A DNA stretch of 64,000 bases, from positions 1 through 64,000 of the forward strand of contig CAZZCG010000019.1 of NCBI GenBank assembly GCA_964653145.1, given 5' to 3'. The DNA comes from Pseudocalidococcus sp964653145. GTDB taxonomy: Bacteria; Cyanobacteriota; Cyanobacteriia; Thermosynechococcales; Thermosynechococcaceae. The stretch's first letter is position 1, and every line of letters begins with the position of its first letter. The notes under the pieces were generated by a model, which worked only from the letters and a program-made list of their open reading frames with translations, ran no database searches and was not told where the DNA came from. Both the position numbers and the translations under genes were made by a program. Below are positions 24,929-33,322 of this stretch, piece by piece.

Positions 24929-25612
24929 TCAAAACGGGGTGGAGTTCTTTACGGCCGCATCAGCTTCTCGAAACAGTCCGGCGGCAATCCGAAAAAGTTC
25001 CTGACCTGTGTGCAAGTAGCTATCGTCAAACCCTAGGGTAAACCGATAAAGTTCCTCCAGGCCATCGTCCAGTTGATTCAAGCAATAGTAAAGGTTCAAG
25101 GCAATGGCACTGGCCCGGGCAGGGTTGGGGAAGGCTTGGAGCCGAGTGCGAGCAACAGATGAGAGGGTGGTGCTTTTCTCTAAATAGGTTTGGAATTGGG
25201 CTAAGAGTTCGTCATCAAAGGGATCGGCGGCCAGGTCATTCAGTTGGTGTTTGAGGGGACGGATGATGCTGCGAATGCTTTTGCCCACAGGTTGATAGAC
25301 ATTTTTTAACCAAAGGGCGAAATCTGTATCCTTTTGCCGGGCCTGGTGATAGGTTTCCTGGGAAATATTAACCTTAATCCCAATTCGACTTTGGTGCCCC
25401 TGGCGTTGTTGATCGTAGGCATGCCGCTGGTCGGGATCTCCCAAAACCTCGTAGGCAAAATTAATGCGCAGCATTTGTTGATGGCTGTGATCTGACTGAT
25501 TATTGGTATCGGGATGAAACTGCTTCACCAGGCGGCGATAGGCCTCTTTAATATCCCGCTGGCTGGCCGTGGGCGTAATTTCAAGGGTGGTGTAGTGATC
25601 CGGCAGAGACAT
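24929..25612 (-). CDS. J-domain protein (DnaJ-like cochaperone)
   Basis: A 227-residue Hsp70 cochaperone with only the N-terminal J domain recognisable. DHYTTLEITPTASQRDIKEAY, the HPD tripeptide in QFHPDTNN, and YEVLGDPDQRHAYD complete the four-helix signature in residues 1-75. There is no Gly/Phe region or zinc-finger, so it is a class C J-protein. The remainder is helical and I do not recognise it. The frame opens at 25621, but MSLPDHYTT starting at 25612 is the better N-terminus. It is coupled to the DUF3370 gene downstream. Confidence 0.88.
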   Translation of the reverse strand: MSLPDHYTTLEITPTASQRDIKEAYRRLVKQFHPDTNNQSDHSHQQMLRINFAYEVLGDPDQRHAYDQQRQGHQSRIGIKVNISQETYHQARQKDTDFALWLKNVYQPVGKSIRSIIRPLKHQLNDLAADPFDDELLAQFQTYLEKSTTLSSVARTRLQAFPNPARASAIALNLYYCLNQLDDGLEELYRFTLGFDDSYLHTGQELFRIAAGLFREADAAVKNSTPF

Positions 25613-25732
25613 GGGGAACAAAGGCGCAGTTGAGCAGGTGGACGCGGGACAGGTGCCAGGCCCTAGGATAGATTAGTTTATCAATCTGGGTGGGATAATG
25701 ATGCACGCTCACCCCGGATTCCCGCATAGGCC

Positions 25733-27553
25733 ATGGCTGAGATGACGCACCTGAAAACCCAAGTCCTTGTCGTCGGTGGTGGCACTGGCGGAACCGCGGC
25801 GGCCATTCAAGCGGCCCGAGCTGGAGTCCAAACGATCTTGGTGAGTGAGTTCAACTGGCTTGGGGGGATGTTAACAGCGGCGGGGGTAGCGGCTCCCGAT
25901 GGCAATGAACTCTTAGCCTGGCAAACTGGACTCTGGGGCGCATTTCTTCAAGAAATCCAAGCTCGGCAGCCCCTCGACCAGGCCTGGGTTAGTTTTTTTA
26001 CCTACAGTCCAGGGGTAGGGGCGCAAATTTTTGCCGAGTGGGTGCAGGCTTTACCAAATCTCACCTGGATCGCAGGGTATATCCCGATGGCGGTCAATCG
26101 CCGGGGCAACAGAATCACGGGGGTTGAATTTGCCGCCGCAACCGTCAATCAAGCCACGCCCTGGCCGCAACCCCGTCCCCCTCTGACCATCCAGGCCGAA
26201 ATTGTTATTGATGGTACCGAACTGGGAGATCTCTTAGTCTTGGGGGATGTTCCCCATCGTTGGGGGTGGGATTGGCAAGCCAGTTGGCAGGAACCAAGTG
26301 CGCCCCAAAGCCCCAATGACATGACCCAAACCTATCCCGTCCAGGCCCCCACCTGGGTCGTGATCCTCCAAGACTATGGCCCAACAGCTAAAACCCCAGA
26401 AATTCGGGATTCACCCCTGTGGGAGGCCGGTAAATTTGATCGGGCCTGGGAGGGTTATGCCCCGGATTATTTCCTTAACTATGGCCGCTTGCCCCACAAT
26501 CAATTCATGCTCAACTGGCCCCAAAGCGGCAATGATTATGGTGTCAACTTGAACCGCTTAATTGCCGCCCCAAAAGCCCGCCAGGAATTCTATCAAGAGG
26601 CCCTCTGGCACAGTCAAGATTTTGCCCGTCACCTTCAACAGCATTTTGGGCGACGCTATGGCCTGGCCACGGGTGTTTTTCCCACGGATCAACCCAGTTT
26701 AGGCGGCGATGCATTTGCCCTCCAGCCTTACTTTCGAGAAAGTCGCCGCTTAATCGGCCAAACAACGATCCTTGAACAGGATATCCTCCCCCAAGCCGAG
26801 GGTCAGGCGGCCCCCTTACCCATAAACCCCCAGGGTCAAATCAGTGCCATTGCCGTGGGTAACTATGCTAACGATCACCACTATCCGGGGTTTGAGTTTA
26901 AGCTGACTCCCAAATCCCTGCGCTGGGGGGGGCGTTGGACGGGTACACCCTTCACAATTCCCTACGAAGCCCTAATTTCCGCCACCGTGGAAAACATTCT
27001 CTGCTGTGACAAAAATATTGCCGTATCCCACATGGCCAATGGTGCCACCCGCCTACAACCCCTAGTTCTCAACATCGGTCAAGCAGCAGGTATGGCCGCA
27101 GCCCTGGGGATTCAAACCAAAACCTCGGTAGCCGAGCTGAAAGTGGAGCAACTGCAATGGGCCCTCCTGAAAGATTCCCAGGCCCCGGCAGCCCTAATTC
27201 CCTTCTTCAATCTCCCCCCAACTCACCCAGATTGGTTTCGGACCCAATTGGATGTTCTCCGTCAAGCAACCCCCTACCCTAGGGATGGCAATGCTCTCCT
27301 AACACAGCCCGCTCCACCCCCAGATTTAAGCCAAGTCCCCAGATTTTCCGGCACCATCACCCACGCCCAGGACCAAACCTACGAATTCACCAGCGACACC
27401 GGCCAGGCCTGGGCCCTCGTCACCCTTGAGCCTCAAATCCATCAAGCTTTTCAGGAATTACACCGGGGGCAATCCCTCCAGGTTTGGGGCCAGGCCAATC
27501 CCAGCGGTCGGTGGATTCGGGTGGTGGGTATGGAAAAAAATATGTCCGTTTAA
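25733..27553 (+). CDS. FAD-dependent oxidoreductase
   Basis: A 606-residue flavoprotein of the FAD_oxidored type. The dinucleotide-binding motif VLVVGGGTGGTAAAIQAARAG is at residues 9-29 (GxGxxG variant with TGG). Further conserved pieces are FNWLGGMLTAAGV, EIVIDGTELGDLLVLGD and HMANGATRLQP, the latter near the second FAD-contact region. No signal peptide or membrane segment is seen. The last roughly 80 residues form a small separate region. Substrate unknown. It ends two bases before the 3' end of the convergent hppD gene. Confidence 0.82.
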   Translation: MAEMTHLKTQVLVVGGGTGGTAAAIQAARAGVQTILVSEFNWLGGMLTAAGVAAPDGNELLAWQTGLWGAFLQEIQARQPLDQAWVSFFTYSPGVGAQIFAEWVQALPNLTWIAGYIPMAVNRRGNRITGVEFAAATVNQATPWPQPRPPLTIQAEIVIDGTELGDLLVLGDVPHRWGWDWQASWQEPSAPQSPNDMTQTYPVQAPTWVVILQDYGPTAKTPEIRDSPLWEAGKFDRAWEGYAPDYFLNYGRLPHNQFMLNWPQSGNDYGVNLNRLIAAPKARQEFYQEALWHSQDFARHLQQHFGRRYGLATGVFPTDQPSLGGDAFALQPYFRESRRLIGQTTILEQDILPQAEGQAAPLPINPQGQISAIAVGNYANDHHYPGFEFKLTPKSLRWGGRWTGTPFTIPYEALISATVENILCCDKNIAVSHMANGATRLQPLVLNIGQAAGMAAALGIQTKTSVAELKVEQLQWALLKDSQAPAALIPFFNLPPTHPDWFRTQLDVLRQATPYPRDGNALLTQPAPPPDLSQVPRFSGTITHAQDQTYEFTSDTGQAWALVTLEPQIHQAFQELHRGQSLQVWGQANPSGRWIRVVGMEKNMSV

Positions 27554-27555
27554 GC

Positions 27556-28635
27556 CTAGGTTTTCCCCCCAGGGCTCGGACACCGCTCTTGCCGTTCAAT
27601 GGCTTCAAACAGGGCCTGGAAATTGCCAGCACCAAAACCGGGGGCCTGCTGTTGTCGTTCAATCAATTCCCAAAAAAAGGTCGGTGTCCCCAAAACTGGT
27701 TTTGTAAAAATCTGTAGCAGGTACTGGCATAGGTGCGGGGCCTGGGTATCCACTAAAATCTGCTGATCCGCCAAGCAAGGCAGATCCAAAGCGGCCTGGC
27801 AATTGGGAAAACGCTGGGGCAGTTGGTCGTAATAGTTGGGCGGAATCTCCAAAAACTCCAGGCCCCGTTGCTGCCATTCCCGGACAACCTGGGTAATGTG
27901 CTCTGTTCGGAGGGCAATATGCTGAATGCCGCTGCCGCCATAGTGGTCTAAAAAGCTCTGTATTTGGGAATTGGCAGAGGTCGGAGCATTGATCGGCAAC
28001 TGGGCAGAGCCCTGGGGATGAACCATGACTTGACTAACCAGGCCAGAGTGGGGTGTCTGAATGTCAAAATGTTGCTCAGCTACAAACCCAAAACCATCCC
28101 GATACCAGGCTACGGCCCGCTCAAAATCCGTTGCCGCCACATTCAACACGGCATGATCAAAGCCGAAAAATGTCCCACTAACTTGAGACTGCAGTTCAGA
28201 ACAGGGAAGTGGATAGGCCGGATGAAACGGGGCATCTCCCCAACGCTCCAGCACAGTATGCCGCAAACGGCCCCACCCCTTCAGTACCGCCCAACGACAG
28301 CCCCCAGTTTCCGTGCGAGAGTCCTGCAGAGGTTGTTCAATCAGGGTTTTCGGCACCTGGGACAAGACCTGCTCAAGATTCTCCACTCGCAAACCAATGT
28401 CCACGACCCCCGGTGGATGGGATTGGAAATATTGAGCCAGCACGGTGGGAGAGAGTTCCAGACTCGTCGGCAATGGATAGGTGGTTAAGAGCCTGACCTG
28501 GCCCCGCTGCCAGAGGATCGTTTCCGTATCCACCCCCGCCCAAATGCCCCGCAACTGAAACCCAAGTTGGGCCTGGAAATGGGCCTGGGTTGCGCTACGA
28601 CTACCTAGGTAAAACTGCACATAATCAAAATCCAT
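27556..28635 (-). CDS. hppD: 4-Hydroxyphenylpyruvate dioxygenase
   Basis: Non-heme iron enzyme that converts 4-hydroxyphenylpyruvate to homogentisate, the aromatic head-group precursor for tocopherol in cyanobacteria. The 359-residue chain has two vicinal-oxygen-chelate halves. The iron ligands are visible as His in GFDHAVLNV, His in GIQHIALRT and Glu in FFWELIERQ. It is the last gene of the leftward rplU-rpmA-ruvX-DUF3727-yqeG-hydrolase cluster and starts 51 bases after the hydrolase stop. That hydrolase resembles chlorophyll-dephytylating enzymes, which would supply the phytol tail for tocopherol. Confidence 0.9.
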   Translation of the reverse strand: MDFDYVQFYLGSRSATQAHFQAQLGFQLRGIWAGVDTETILWQRGQVRLLTTYPLPTSLELSPTVLAQYFQSHPPGVVDIGLRVENLEQVLSQVPKTLIEQPLQDSRTETGGCRWAVLKGWGRLRHTVLERWGDAPFHPAYPLPCSELQSQVSGTFFGFDHAVLNVAATDFERAVAWYRDGFGFVAEQHFDIQTPHSGLVSQVMVHPQGSAQLPINAPTSANSQIQSFLDHYGGSGIQHIALRTEHITQVVREWQQRGLEFLEIPPNYYDQLPQRFPNCQAALDLPCLADQQILVDTQAPHLCQYLLQIFTKPVLGTPTFFWELIERQQQAPGFGAGNFQALFEAIERQERCPSPGGKT

Positions 28636-28686
28636 GGCGACTCAGAGGAGTTCACAATCTTGGGGACAGTGCCCTGTTTACGATAG

Positions 28687-29586
28687 TCAATCGCCGCTGT
28701 GTTTGGCTAACCAGGCCTGGATCTGGGGGTTCACTAACTCTGGGGCCTCATCCTGGGGGCAATGGCCAACTCCGGGTAATCGGATAAAAGCCTCAACATT
28801 GGGTAAATCCGCCCAGGCCTGGCTGAGGGCGAGAGGTTCCCAGGGATCCGCATCTCCCCAGAGGATGATCATGGGACACTGAACCTGGGGTAAGAGTTCC
28901 TCCGGCAGCGGGCCTTGGGAGTAGGTGACAAAGGCCAAAAACACATCCGCCGCCCCAGCGGTTCGGGAAGGACGATATAAAATTTCCACTAATTCATCGG
29001 TAATGGCAGCGGGGTTGGCATAGGCCTGGCGGAGAATCTTCCGGATCACCTCGGGACGGGCCAAGCGATTAAAGAAAAAGTAGCCCAGGGGTTTATAGGT
29101 CAGGATGTTTTGCAAGAACGCCGCCCCCCATTGCCGATAGAAAGGTAGGGTTTGCCGTTTTTTCTCATGCAATAATCGCAGCGAGCAGTTAAGAAGGGCC
29201 AGGCCCCGCACCTGCTGGGGTTGATCCACCGCGGCCTGGAGCGCCACCACACAACCGATGGAATTCCCAACTAAAAAAGCTGGCTCCCCCAGTACCTCCC
29301 CAATGAAATCTAAAACCAAAGCTGCCCAGGTCGGAAATGTGTAGGCCAAAGCCGAGCTGGGATAAGGTTTTGCAGACTCCCCAAAGCCAATCAAATCTAG
29401 GGCATACACCCGGGCCGACGCCGCCAATACGGAAATATTTTTGCGCCAATGGAGACTCGAAGCCCCAAAGCCATGAATTAAAATCACTGCGGGGCCCGTT
29501 TCCCCAGCCTGGCGATAACAAATTTGCTGCCCCCGCCATTCCCAAACCCGGGGTTGTACCAGAGAGTTTACCGTTGAAACTGCCAT
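28687..29586 (-). CDS. Alpha/beta hydrolase, pheophytinase/dephytylase-like
   Basis: A 300-residue serine hydrolase. The oxyanion region is ILIHGFGASSLHWRKN, the nucleophile elbow is GNSIGCVVALQ, the likely acid is in ILWGDADPWEP and the histidine is in LPGVGHCPQDEAPE. The GNSxG elbow and the overall pattern match cyanobacterial relatives of plant pheophytinase and chlorophyll dephytylase, which release phytol from chlorophyll pigments. This assignment is by resemblance only. Its ATG overlaps the yqeG stop codon by one base (TGATG), so the genes are coupled. hppD follows downstream. Confidence 0.75.
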   Translation of the reverse strand: MAVSTVNSLVQPRVWEWRGQQICYRQAGETGPAVILIHGFGASSLHWRKNISVLAASARVYALDLIGFGESAKPYPSSALAYTFPTWAALVLDFIGEVLGEPAFLVGNSIGCVVALQAAVDQPQQVRGLALLNCSLRLLHEKKRQTLPFYRQWGAAFLQNILTYKPLGYFFFNRLARPEVIRKILRQAYANPAAITDELVEILYRPSRTAGAADVFLAFVTYSQGPLPEELLPQVQCPMIILWGDADPWEPLALSQAWADLPNVEAFIRLPGVGHCPQDEAPELVNPQIQAWLAKHSGD

Positions 29587-30119
29587 CAAGCCCCCCGTCC
29601 AATTTGAGCTCCCAACAACCGCGAGAGGGCAATTTCAATGGTTCGTAGTAGAAATAACCCCTGCTGGGCCTGGAGGGATTGTCCCATGGGGCGCACCAAA
29701 ATCGTAAACATGCCCAAACGGTTACCCGCCAACACATCGGTAAAGACTCGATCCCCAACCATCGCCACTTGTTCTGTGGGTAAGTTCATTGCGGTCAGGG
29801 CCTGGCGAAGTTTCCGGCGAGAAGGTTTAGCGGCTCCCATCAAAAACGGCACCCCCAAGGTCTCGGCGATGCGCCTAATTCGCCCATGATTAAGATTATT
29901 GCTGACCAACCACAGATCCACCTGAAGTTTGATTTGGGTTAACCAGGCCATGACTTCTGGGGATACATCCTGCTCCCATGTGGGTACCAAGGTATCATCC
30001 ACATCTAGAATCAAGCCCTTTAAACCATGCTCCAACAATAGGGCTGGGGTAATCAACAGCACACTATCTTTCAAAATTAAATCTGGCTGTAGCAGGGTGG
30101 CCAGGAAGGGCTGATTCAT
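29586..30119 (-). CDS. YqeG-family HAD phosphatase
   Basis: A 177-residue HAD IIIA hydrolase. Motif I is LDVDDTLVPTW, motif II is LVSNNL, the conserved lysine is in GAAKPSRRKL and motif III is MVGDRVFTDVLAGN. The family includes YqeG in Bacillus and phosphatidylglycerophosphate phosphatases (Gep4/PTPMT-like) in eukaryotes and chloroplasts, so a lipid-phosphate substrate is possible. The frame begins with a GTG at 30122 followed at once by ATG; AGGA lies upstream. It lies between DUF3727 and the alpha/beta hydrolase in one leftward cluster. Confidence 0.88.
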   Translation of the reverse strand: MNQPFLATLLQPDLILKDSVLLITPALLLEHGLKGLILDVDDTLVPTWEQDVSPEVMAWLTQIKLQVDLWLVSNNLNHGRIRRIAETLGVPFLMGAAKPSRRKLRQALTAMNLPTEQVAMVGDRVFTDVLAGNRLGMFTILVRPMGQSLQAQQGLFLLRTIEIALSRLLGAQIGRGA

Positions 30120-30191
30120 CACCAGAGTCCTAAAGTCTTAAAAGCAACAGGCGGAGCAGGGGTACAACAGACCACCACAAAGCATCAAAAC

Positions 30192-30824
30192 CTATTCATC
30201 CCAGGTGTCATCATCATCCCCTGTCCAATCTACTAAATGTTTTTCTAAATGCTCTTCAATTAGGGGTTGAATGTGTTGAAAATCCTGAGGGGATAATACT
30301 TCTGGCTCATGACCAGGACGGAGACGGGCCACAAATAGCATTGGACTCAGGGGCATATAGATTAAGTACTGGTTGTCTTGATGGAAAAAGGGATGTCCCA
30401 ACAGTTGATATTCTTCTTCCTGGGTTCCAGCGGTGTCTTCCATTTCCAGGTTAATGATTTCCGTTTCCCCAGTCAGTGGTACTTCCCCCTCGACAGTTAA
30501 GGAAAACGCCGATTGCTTCAGGATCAAATTTTGTTCCGCCAAAATGGCTTTGGCCACATCAAAGATTGCATCAATTTCCTCATCCATCAGGGGCAAGAGG
30601 GTTTCTTCTTCCTCGTCCTCAGCAATAACAGAGAAAATTTCCACGGGGTAATCAAGGGGTTGCAGGAGGGCATATTCCTGACCACTAAATTTCAAACTAA
30701 ATTCAATGACACAATCGAGAGCTCGGCCAAATTCATCCGTTAGGGTAACTTGGGGGCGGTCTTGTTCTGGCTCACTGGATTCCCAATTGGAAGAATTATT
30801 TTGACCGAGGTTATTTTGACCCAT
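30192..30824 (-). CDS. DUF3727 domain protein (cyanobacterial)
   Basis: A 210-residue acidic soluble protein. The first half is DUF1292-like (VTLTDEFGRALDCVIEFSL, YALLQPLDYPVEIF). The second is DUF3727 (LGHPFFHQDNQYLIYMPLSP, MLFVARL). The extreme C-terminus is Asp/Glu-rich (TGDDDDTWDE). No activity is known. It follows ruvX by 26 bases. It sits within the leftward rplU-to-hppD cluster and is presumably a housekeeping gene. Confidence 0.82.
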   Translation of the reverse strand: MGQNNLGQNNSSNWESSEPEQDRPQVTLTDEFGRALDCVIEFSLKFSGQEYALLQPLDYPVEIFSVIAEDEEEETLLPLMDEEIDAIFDVAKAILAEQNLILKQSAFSLTVEGEVPLTGETEIINLEMEDTAGTQEEEYQLLGHPFFHQDNQYLIYMPLSPMLFVARLRPGHEPEVLSPQDFQHIQPLIEEHLEKHLVDWTGDDDDTWDE

Positions 30825-30850
30825 GATGAACCGAGTTTAGTTGCCTATGG

Positions 30851-31303
30851 CTACGAAGCATAGCATTTGCCCGTCACCCCTGATCGTTGTTGATCAAGCC
30901 ATTGTTGCAGAATAATTGCTGCGGCTCGACTATCCACCGTTTGATGGGCTGGTATTTTTTGGTGTCGTCGATAGCCCGCCTGTCTCAAAGATTCCGTTGC
31001 CTGGTAAGAGGTTAAGCGTTCATCAATATAAACCACTGGTAAATTCAATGCCTGGCCGAGACGTTCGCCCCAATGAAGCACCCGTTTGGCCTGGCTACCC
31101 AATTCCCCAGCCATAGTGTAGGGCAACCCAATAACCAGGTTCTCTACAGCTCGATCACAACAAATTTGCTGAATGTAGGCCACATCTTCACCAAAGGAAC
31201 GATGCAACAGTGTATCCAGGCCAAAGGCAATTAAGCCCAACTGATCACAGGCAGCCAAGCCAATTCGCTTACGTCCATAATCCAGGCCTAGGGCCGACAC
31301 CAT
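30851..31303 (-). CDS. ruvX: Putative Holliday junction resolvase / pre-16S rRNA nuclease RuvX (YqgF)
   Basis: A 150-residue RNase H-fold nuclease. SALGLDYGRKRIGLA carries the first catalytic Asp, YIDERLTSYQA the Glu and VDSRAAAIILQQWL the last Asp. YqgF family members process the 5' end of 16S rRNA and have been proposed as junction resolvases. The ATG lies three bases after the rpmA stop, so it is coupled to the ribosomal protein genes, consistent with a role in ribosome maturation. Confidence 0.92.
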   Translation of the reverse strand: MVSALGLDYGRKRIGLAACDQLGLIAFGLDTLLHRSFGEDVAYIQQICCDRAVENLVIGLPYTMAGELGSQAKRVLHWGERLGQALNLPVVYIDERLTSYQATESLRQAGYRRHQKIPAHQTVDSRAAAIILQQWLDQQRSGVTGKCYAS

Positions 31304-31306
31304 GCA

Positions 31307-31567
31307 CTAGGCTTCCAAGGGATAGACACTCACCCGTTTCCGGCTTTTACCAAATCGCTCGAAGGTTACCACTCCATCCTGGGTTGCGAATAGGGTGTCG
31401 TCACTGCCCCGACCAACATTGAGTCCAGGGTGAACCTTAGTCCCCCGTTGCCGCACGAGGATATTTCCGGCCCGAACCACCTGCCCACCAAAGCGTTTAA
31501 CGCCAAGGCGCTGGGCATTAGAATCACGACCGTTACGAGTGCTGCCTGTACCTTTCTTGTGTGCCAT
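31307..31567 (-). CDS. rpmA: 50S ribosomal protein L27
   Basis: An 86-residue large-subunit protein located near the peptidyl-transferase centre. The N-terminus MAHKKGTGSTRNGRDSNAQ and the run RFGGQVVRAGNILVRQRGTK are invariant family features. It has no N-terminal extension of the Firmicute kind. It lies 67 bases downstream of rplU, in the usual L21-L27 order. Confidence 0.98.
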   Translation of the reverse strand: MAHKKGTGSTRNGRDSNAQRLGVKRFGGQVVRAGNILVRQRGTKVHPGLNVGRGSDDTLFATQDGVVTFERFGKSRKRVSVYPLEA

Positions 31568-31634
31568 GGTGAAGTTCTCTTTAATGTCTCAACAAGTCTA
31601 CAAAGTTAATCCTGAACCAAATCGCAGCCCAGGG

Positions 31635-31994
31635 CTAGGCCGTTACAGCAGCCGGAGCTTCAGAGGACAATAATTCCCCATTGACCGAAATTCCAGTCAC
31701 CATAATTCGGGTCAACTCTTGCCGATGCCCTTGTTTTTTGCGAGTTTTTTTCTTGGGGCGCATTTTGTAAACAATGATTTTTGGCCCCCGAAGGTGCTGC
31801 ATCACCACCGCCTCGACGACGGCCCCAGACACTGTTGGCTGACCCACGATCACACCGGCATCGGACTGGATTAGCAGAACTTGATCCAGGGTAACTGCAT
31901 CTTCAGGTTCAGCCGCAATCCGATCTACGTCATAGAATCGACCGGGTTCGACACGCAGTTGTTTTCCACTGGTCGCAACAATTGCATAGGGCAT
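31635..31994 (-). CDS. rplU: 50S ribosomal protein L21
   Basis: A 119-residue protein starting MPYAIVATSGKQLRVEPG, the typical L21 N-terminus. The RNA-binding segment VYKMRPKKKTRKKQGHRQ follows. The frame is open to 32132, but those 46 extra codons are not L21-like. The ATG at 31994 has GGAG nine bases upstream. It heads the leftward cluster to hppD. The last 20 residues (after LTRIMVTGI) are an Ala/Ser extension. Confidence 0.97.
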   Translation of the reverse strand: MPYAIVATSGKQLRVEPGRFYDVDRIAAEPEDAVTLDQVLLIQSDAGVIVGQPTVSGAVVEAVVMQHLRGPKIIVYKMRPKKKTRKKQGHRQELTRIMVTGISVNGELLSSEAPAAVTA

Positions 31995-32221
31995 AGGTAA
32001 GGACTCCAAGGTTTTGCCGTGCAGGTGCGTTGATGTCCCATCAAAGGTCAAGAACGACTTACTACCTGATCCGTGCTCATCCACAAATAGTGACAATTTA
32101 TTATCATAATTCTGCTGAGCTCCCCCTGTCAAACTTAAAAAGGAATTCCCAGGCCTGGAATTTAGTTACCCCCGCCTCTGGAGCCTGGCCACCCGAGGGT
32201 TGACAAAATGACGCCGTCCCA

Positions 32222-32250
32222 TGGACAAGGTGACAAAGAATACCTATACT
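32222..32250 (+). promoter_or_regulatory. Sigma-70-type promoter for the STAS gene
   Basis: TGGACA at 32222-32227 (five of six consensus bases) is followed after 17 bases by TATACT at 32245-32250. Transcription would start near 32257, upstream of the AGGAGG ribosome-binding site at 32289. Confidence 0.65.
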
Positions 32251-32311
32251 GATAGTCTAAAATTTGCCTTTGCGTTGAGAGCCCCCCCAGGAGGTCAGCA
32301 TTTCTGAGCCA

Positions 32312-32680
32312 TTGTCCCTCACGGTAAGTTTACGAGGCACCCGCGAGCTGAGAGATAACATCCAACTGTTTCGCCTCACTGGTTTGATTGATGCCTTTTC
32401 GGAGCCAGCCTTTCGGAAGGTTTTGACCAAGTGCATTGAGGAGGGGCCTGAGCATCTGGTTTTGGATTTGTCAAAAATTGAATTCATTGACAGCTCCGGC
32501 CTGGGAGTTCTAGTGCAGTTAGCCAAGAAGGTTCAAGAAGGTGGGGGCACTCTGCAAATTGTCAGTAACCCTCGGGTCACCCAAACCGTTAAACTGGTGC
32601 GGCTGGAAAAATTTCTCTCTCTGCAACCGGACTTAACTACAGCCCTTGAAAATATTACAGCGGGCTCCTCTGACAAGTAA
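32312..32680 (+). CDS. STAS-domain anti-sigma-factor antagonist-like protein
   Basis: A single STAS domain of about 122 residues, resembling SpoIIAA/RsbV-type proteins that are switched by Ser phosphorylation in partner-switching networks. The phosphorylatable Ser is in IDSSGLGVLVQL, and VSLRGTRELRDNIQLFRLTG starts the domain. The TTG at 32312 gives the family-like N-terminus MSLTVSLRG but is 17 bases from AGGAGG (32289-32294). An in-frame ATT at 32300 is optimally spaced (5 bases) and would add four residues. Mini-RNase III follows 64 bases later. No kinase or phosphatase partner is nearby. Confidence 0.88.
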   Translation: MSLTVSLRGTRELRDNIQLFRLTGLIDAFSEPAFRKVLTKCIEEGPEHLVLDLSKIEFIDSSGLGVLVQLAKKVQEGGGTLQIVSNPRVTQTVKLVRLEKFLSLQPDLTTALENITAGSSDK

Positions 32681-32744
32681 GTTTAGGTCCCGCAATTACT
32701 AGGAATGTTTCCCACACTGGCCTTTCTACAGTGGGTACCGGACT

Positions 32745-33173
32745 ATGGCACTGACTGGTCATCAACTCTTCATTCCCAGGCCTGGCCAAGGGGCAACGGT
32801 CACCGTTCATACCACCGCCGCCTTAGCCTATTTGGGAGATAGCATTTACGAGTTATTTATTCGTTCTCTTCTGTTGGAGCCACCGCGGCGAATTCGCGAT
32901 TACCATCACTTGGTGGTGCAGCACGTTAAAGCCGAGTCCCAGTCCCAGTATTTAGAAAAACTCCTGCAGTATTTGACACCGGATGAATTAGACATTCTGC
33001 GTCAAGGTCGAAATGCCGCCAGCACTGGTCCTAAACGAGTCTCAGCCCAAATTTATCAACAGGCCACCAGCCTCGAAACCCTTTTGGGCCACCTCTACAT
33101 TGCAGATCCCGAACGTCTGACAGAAATTTTACTGCTGCTCCAGTCCGAGATATTAGCCCAGGCCATCCCCTAG
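32745..33173 (+). CDS. mrnC: Mini-ribonuclease III
   Basis: A 142-residue RNase III catalytic domain without a double-stranded-RNA-binding domain. It matures 23S rRNA ends in Bacillus and cyanobacteria. The signature LAYLGDSIYELFIRSLLL carries the catalytic acidic residues, and ILRQGRNAASTGPKR is the Mini-III specific segment. It follows the STAS gene on the same strand. Confidence 0.92.
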   Translation: MALTGHQLFIPRPGQGATVTVHTTAALAYLGDSIYELFIRSLLLEPPRRIRDYHHLVVQHVKAESQSQYLEKLLQYLTPDELDILRQGRNAASTGPKRVSAQIYQQATSLETLLGHLYIADPERLTEILLLLQSEILAQAIP

Positions 33174-33322
33174 AGATTCCAGGATGATCCCGAATTAAAT
33201 CTGGATATTTAGCCCGACACCAAGATTTACCGAGTTAATCATTGTTGCAAGGGTGGTCAAATTTGGCCGCAAACAAAATCCAAAGACTAGATTGAAAGAG
33301 ACGACTGGGAGACGTGCATCCT

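Noticed and set aside
27964..28488. Plus-strand ORF of 174 codons opposite hppD
   Set aside because: Shadow of the hppD coding strand; no ribosome-binding site or family match.
29189..29758. Minus-strand ORF of 189 codons overlapping yqeG and the hydrolase in another frame
   Set aside because: Gly/Trp/Ser-rich translation typical of an out-of-frame reading of G+C-rich genes.
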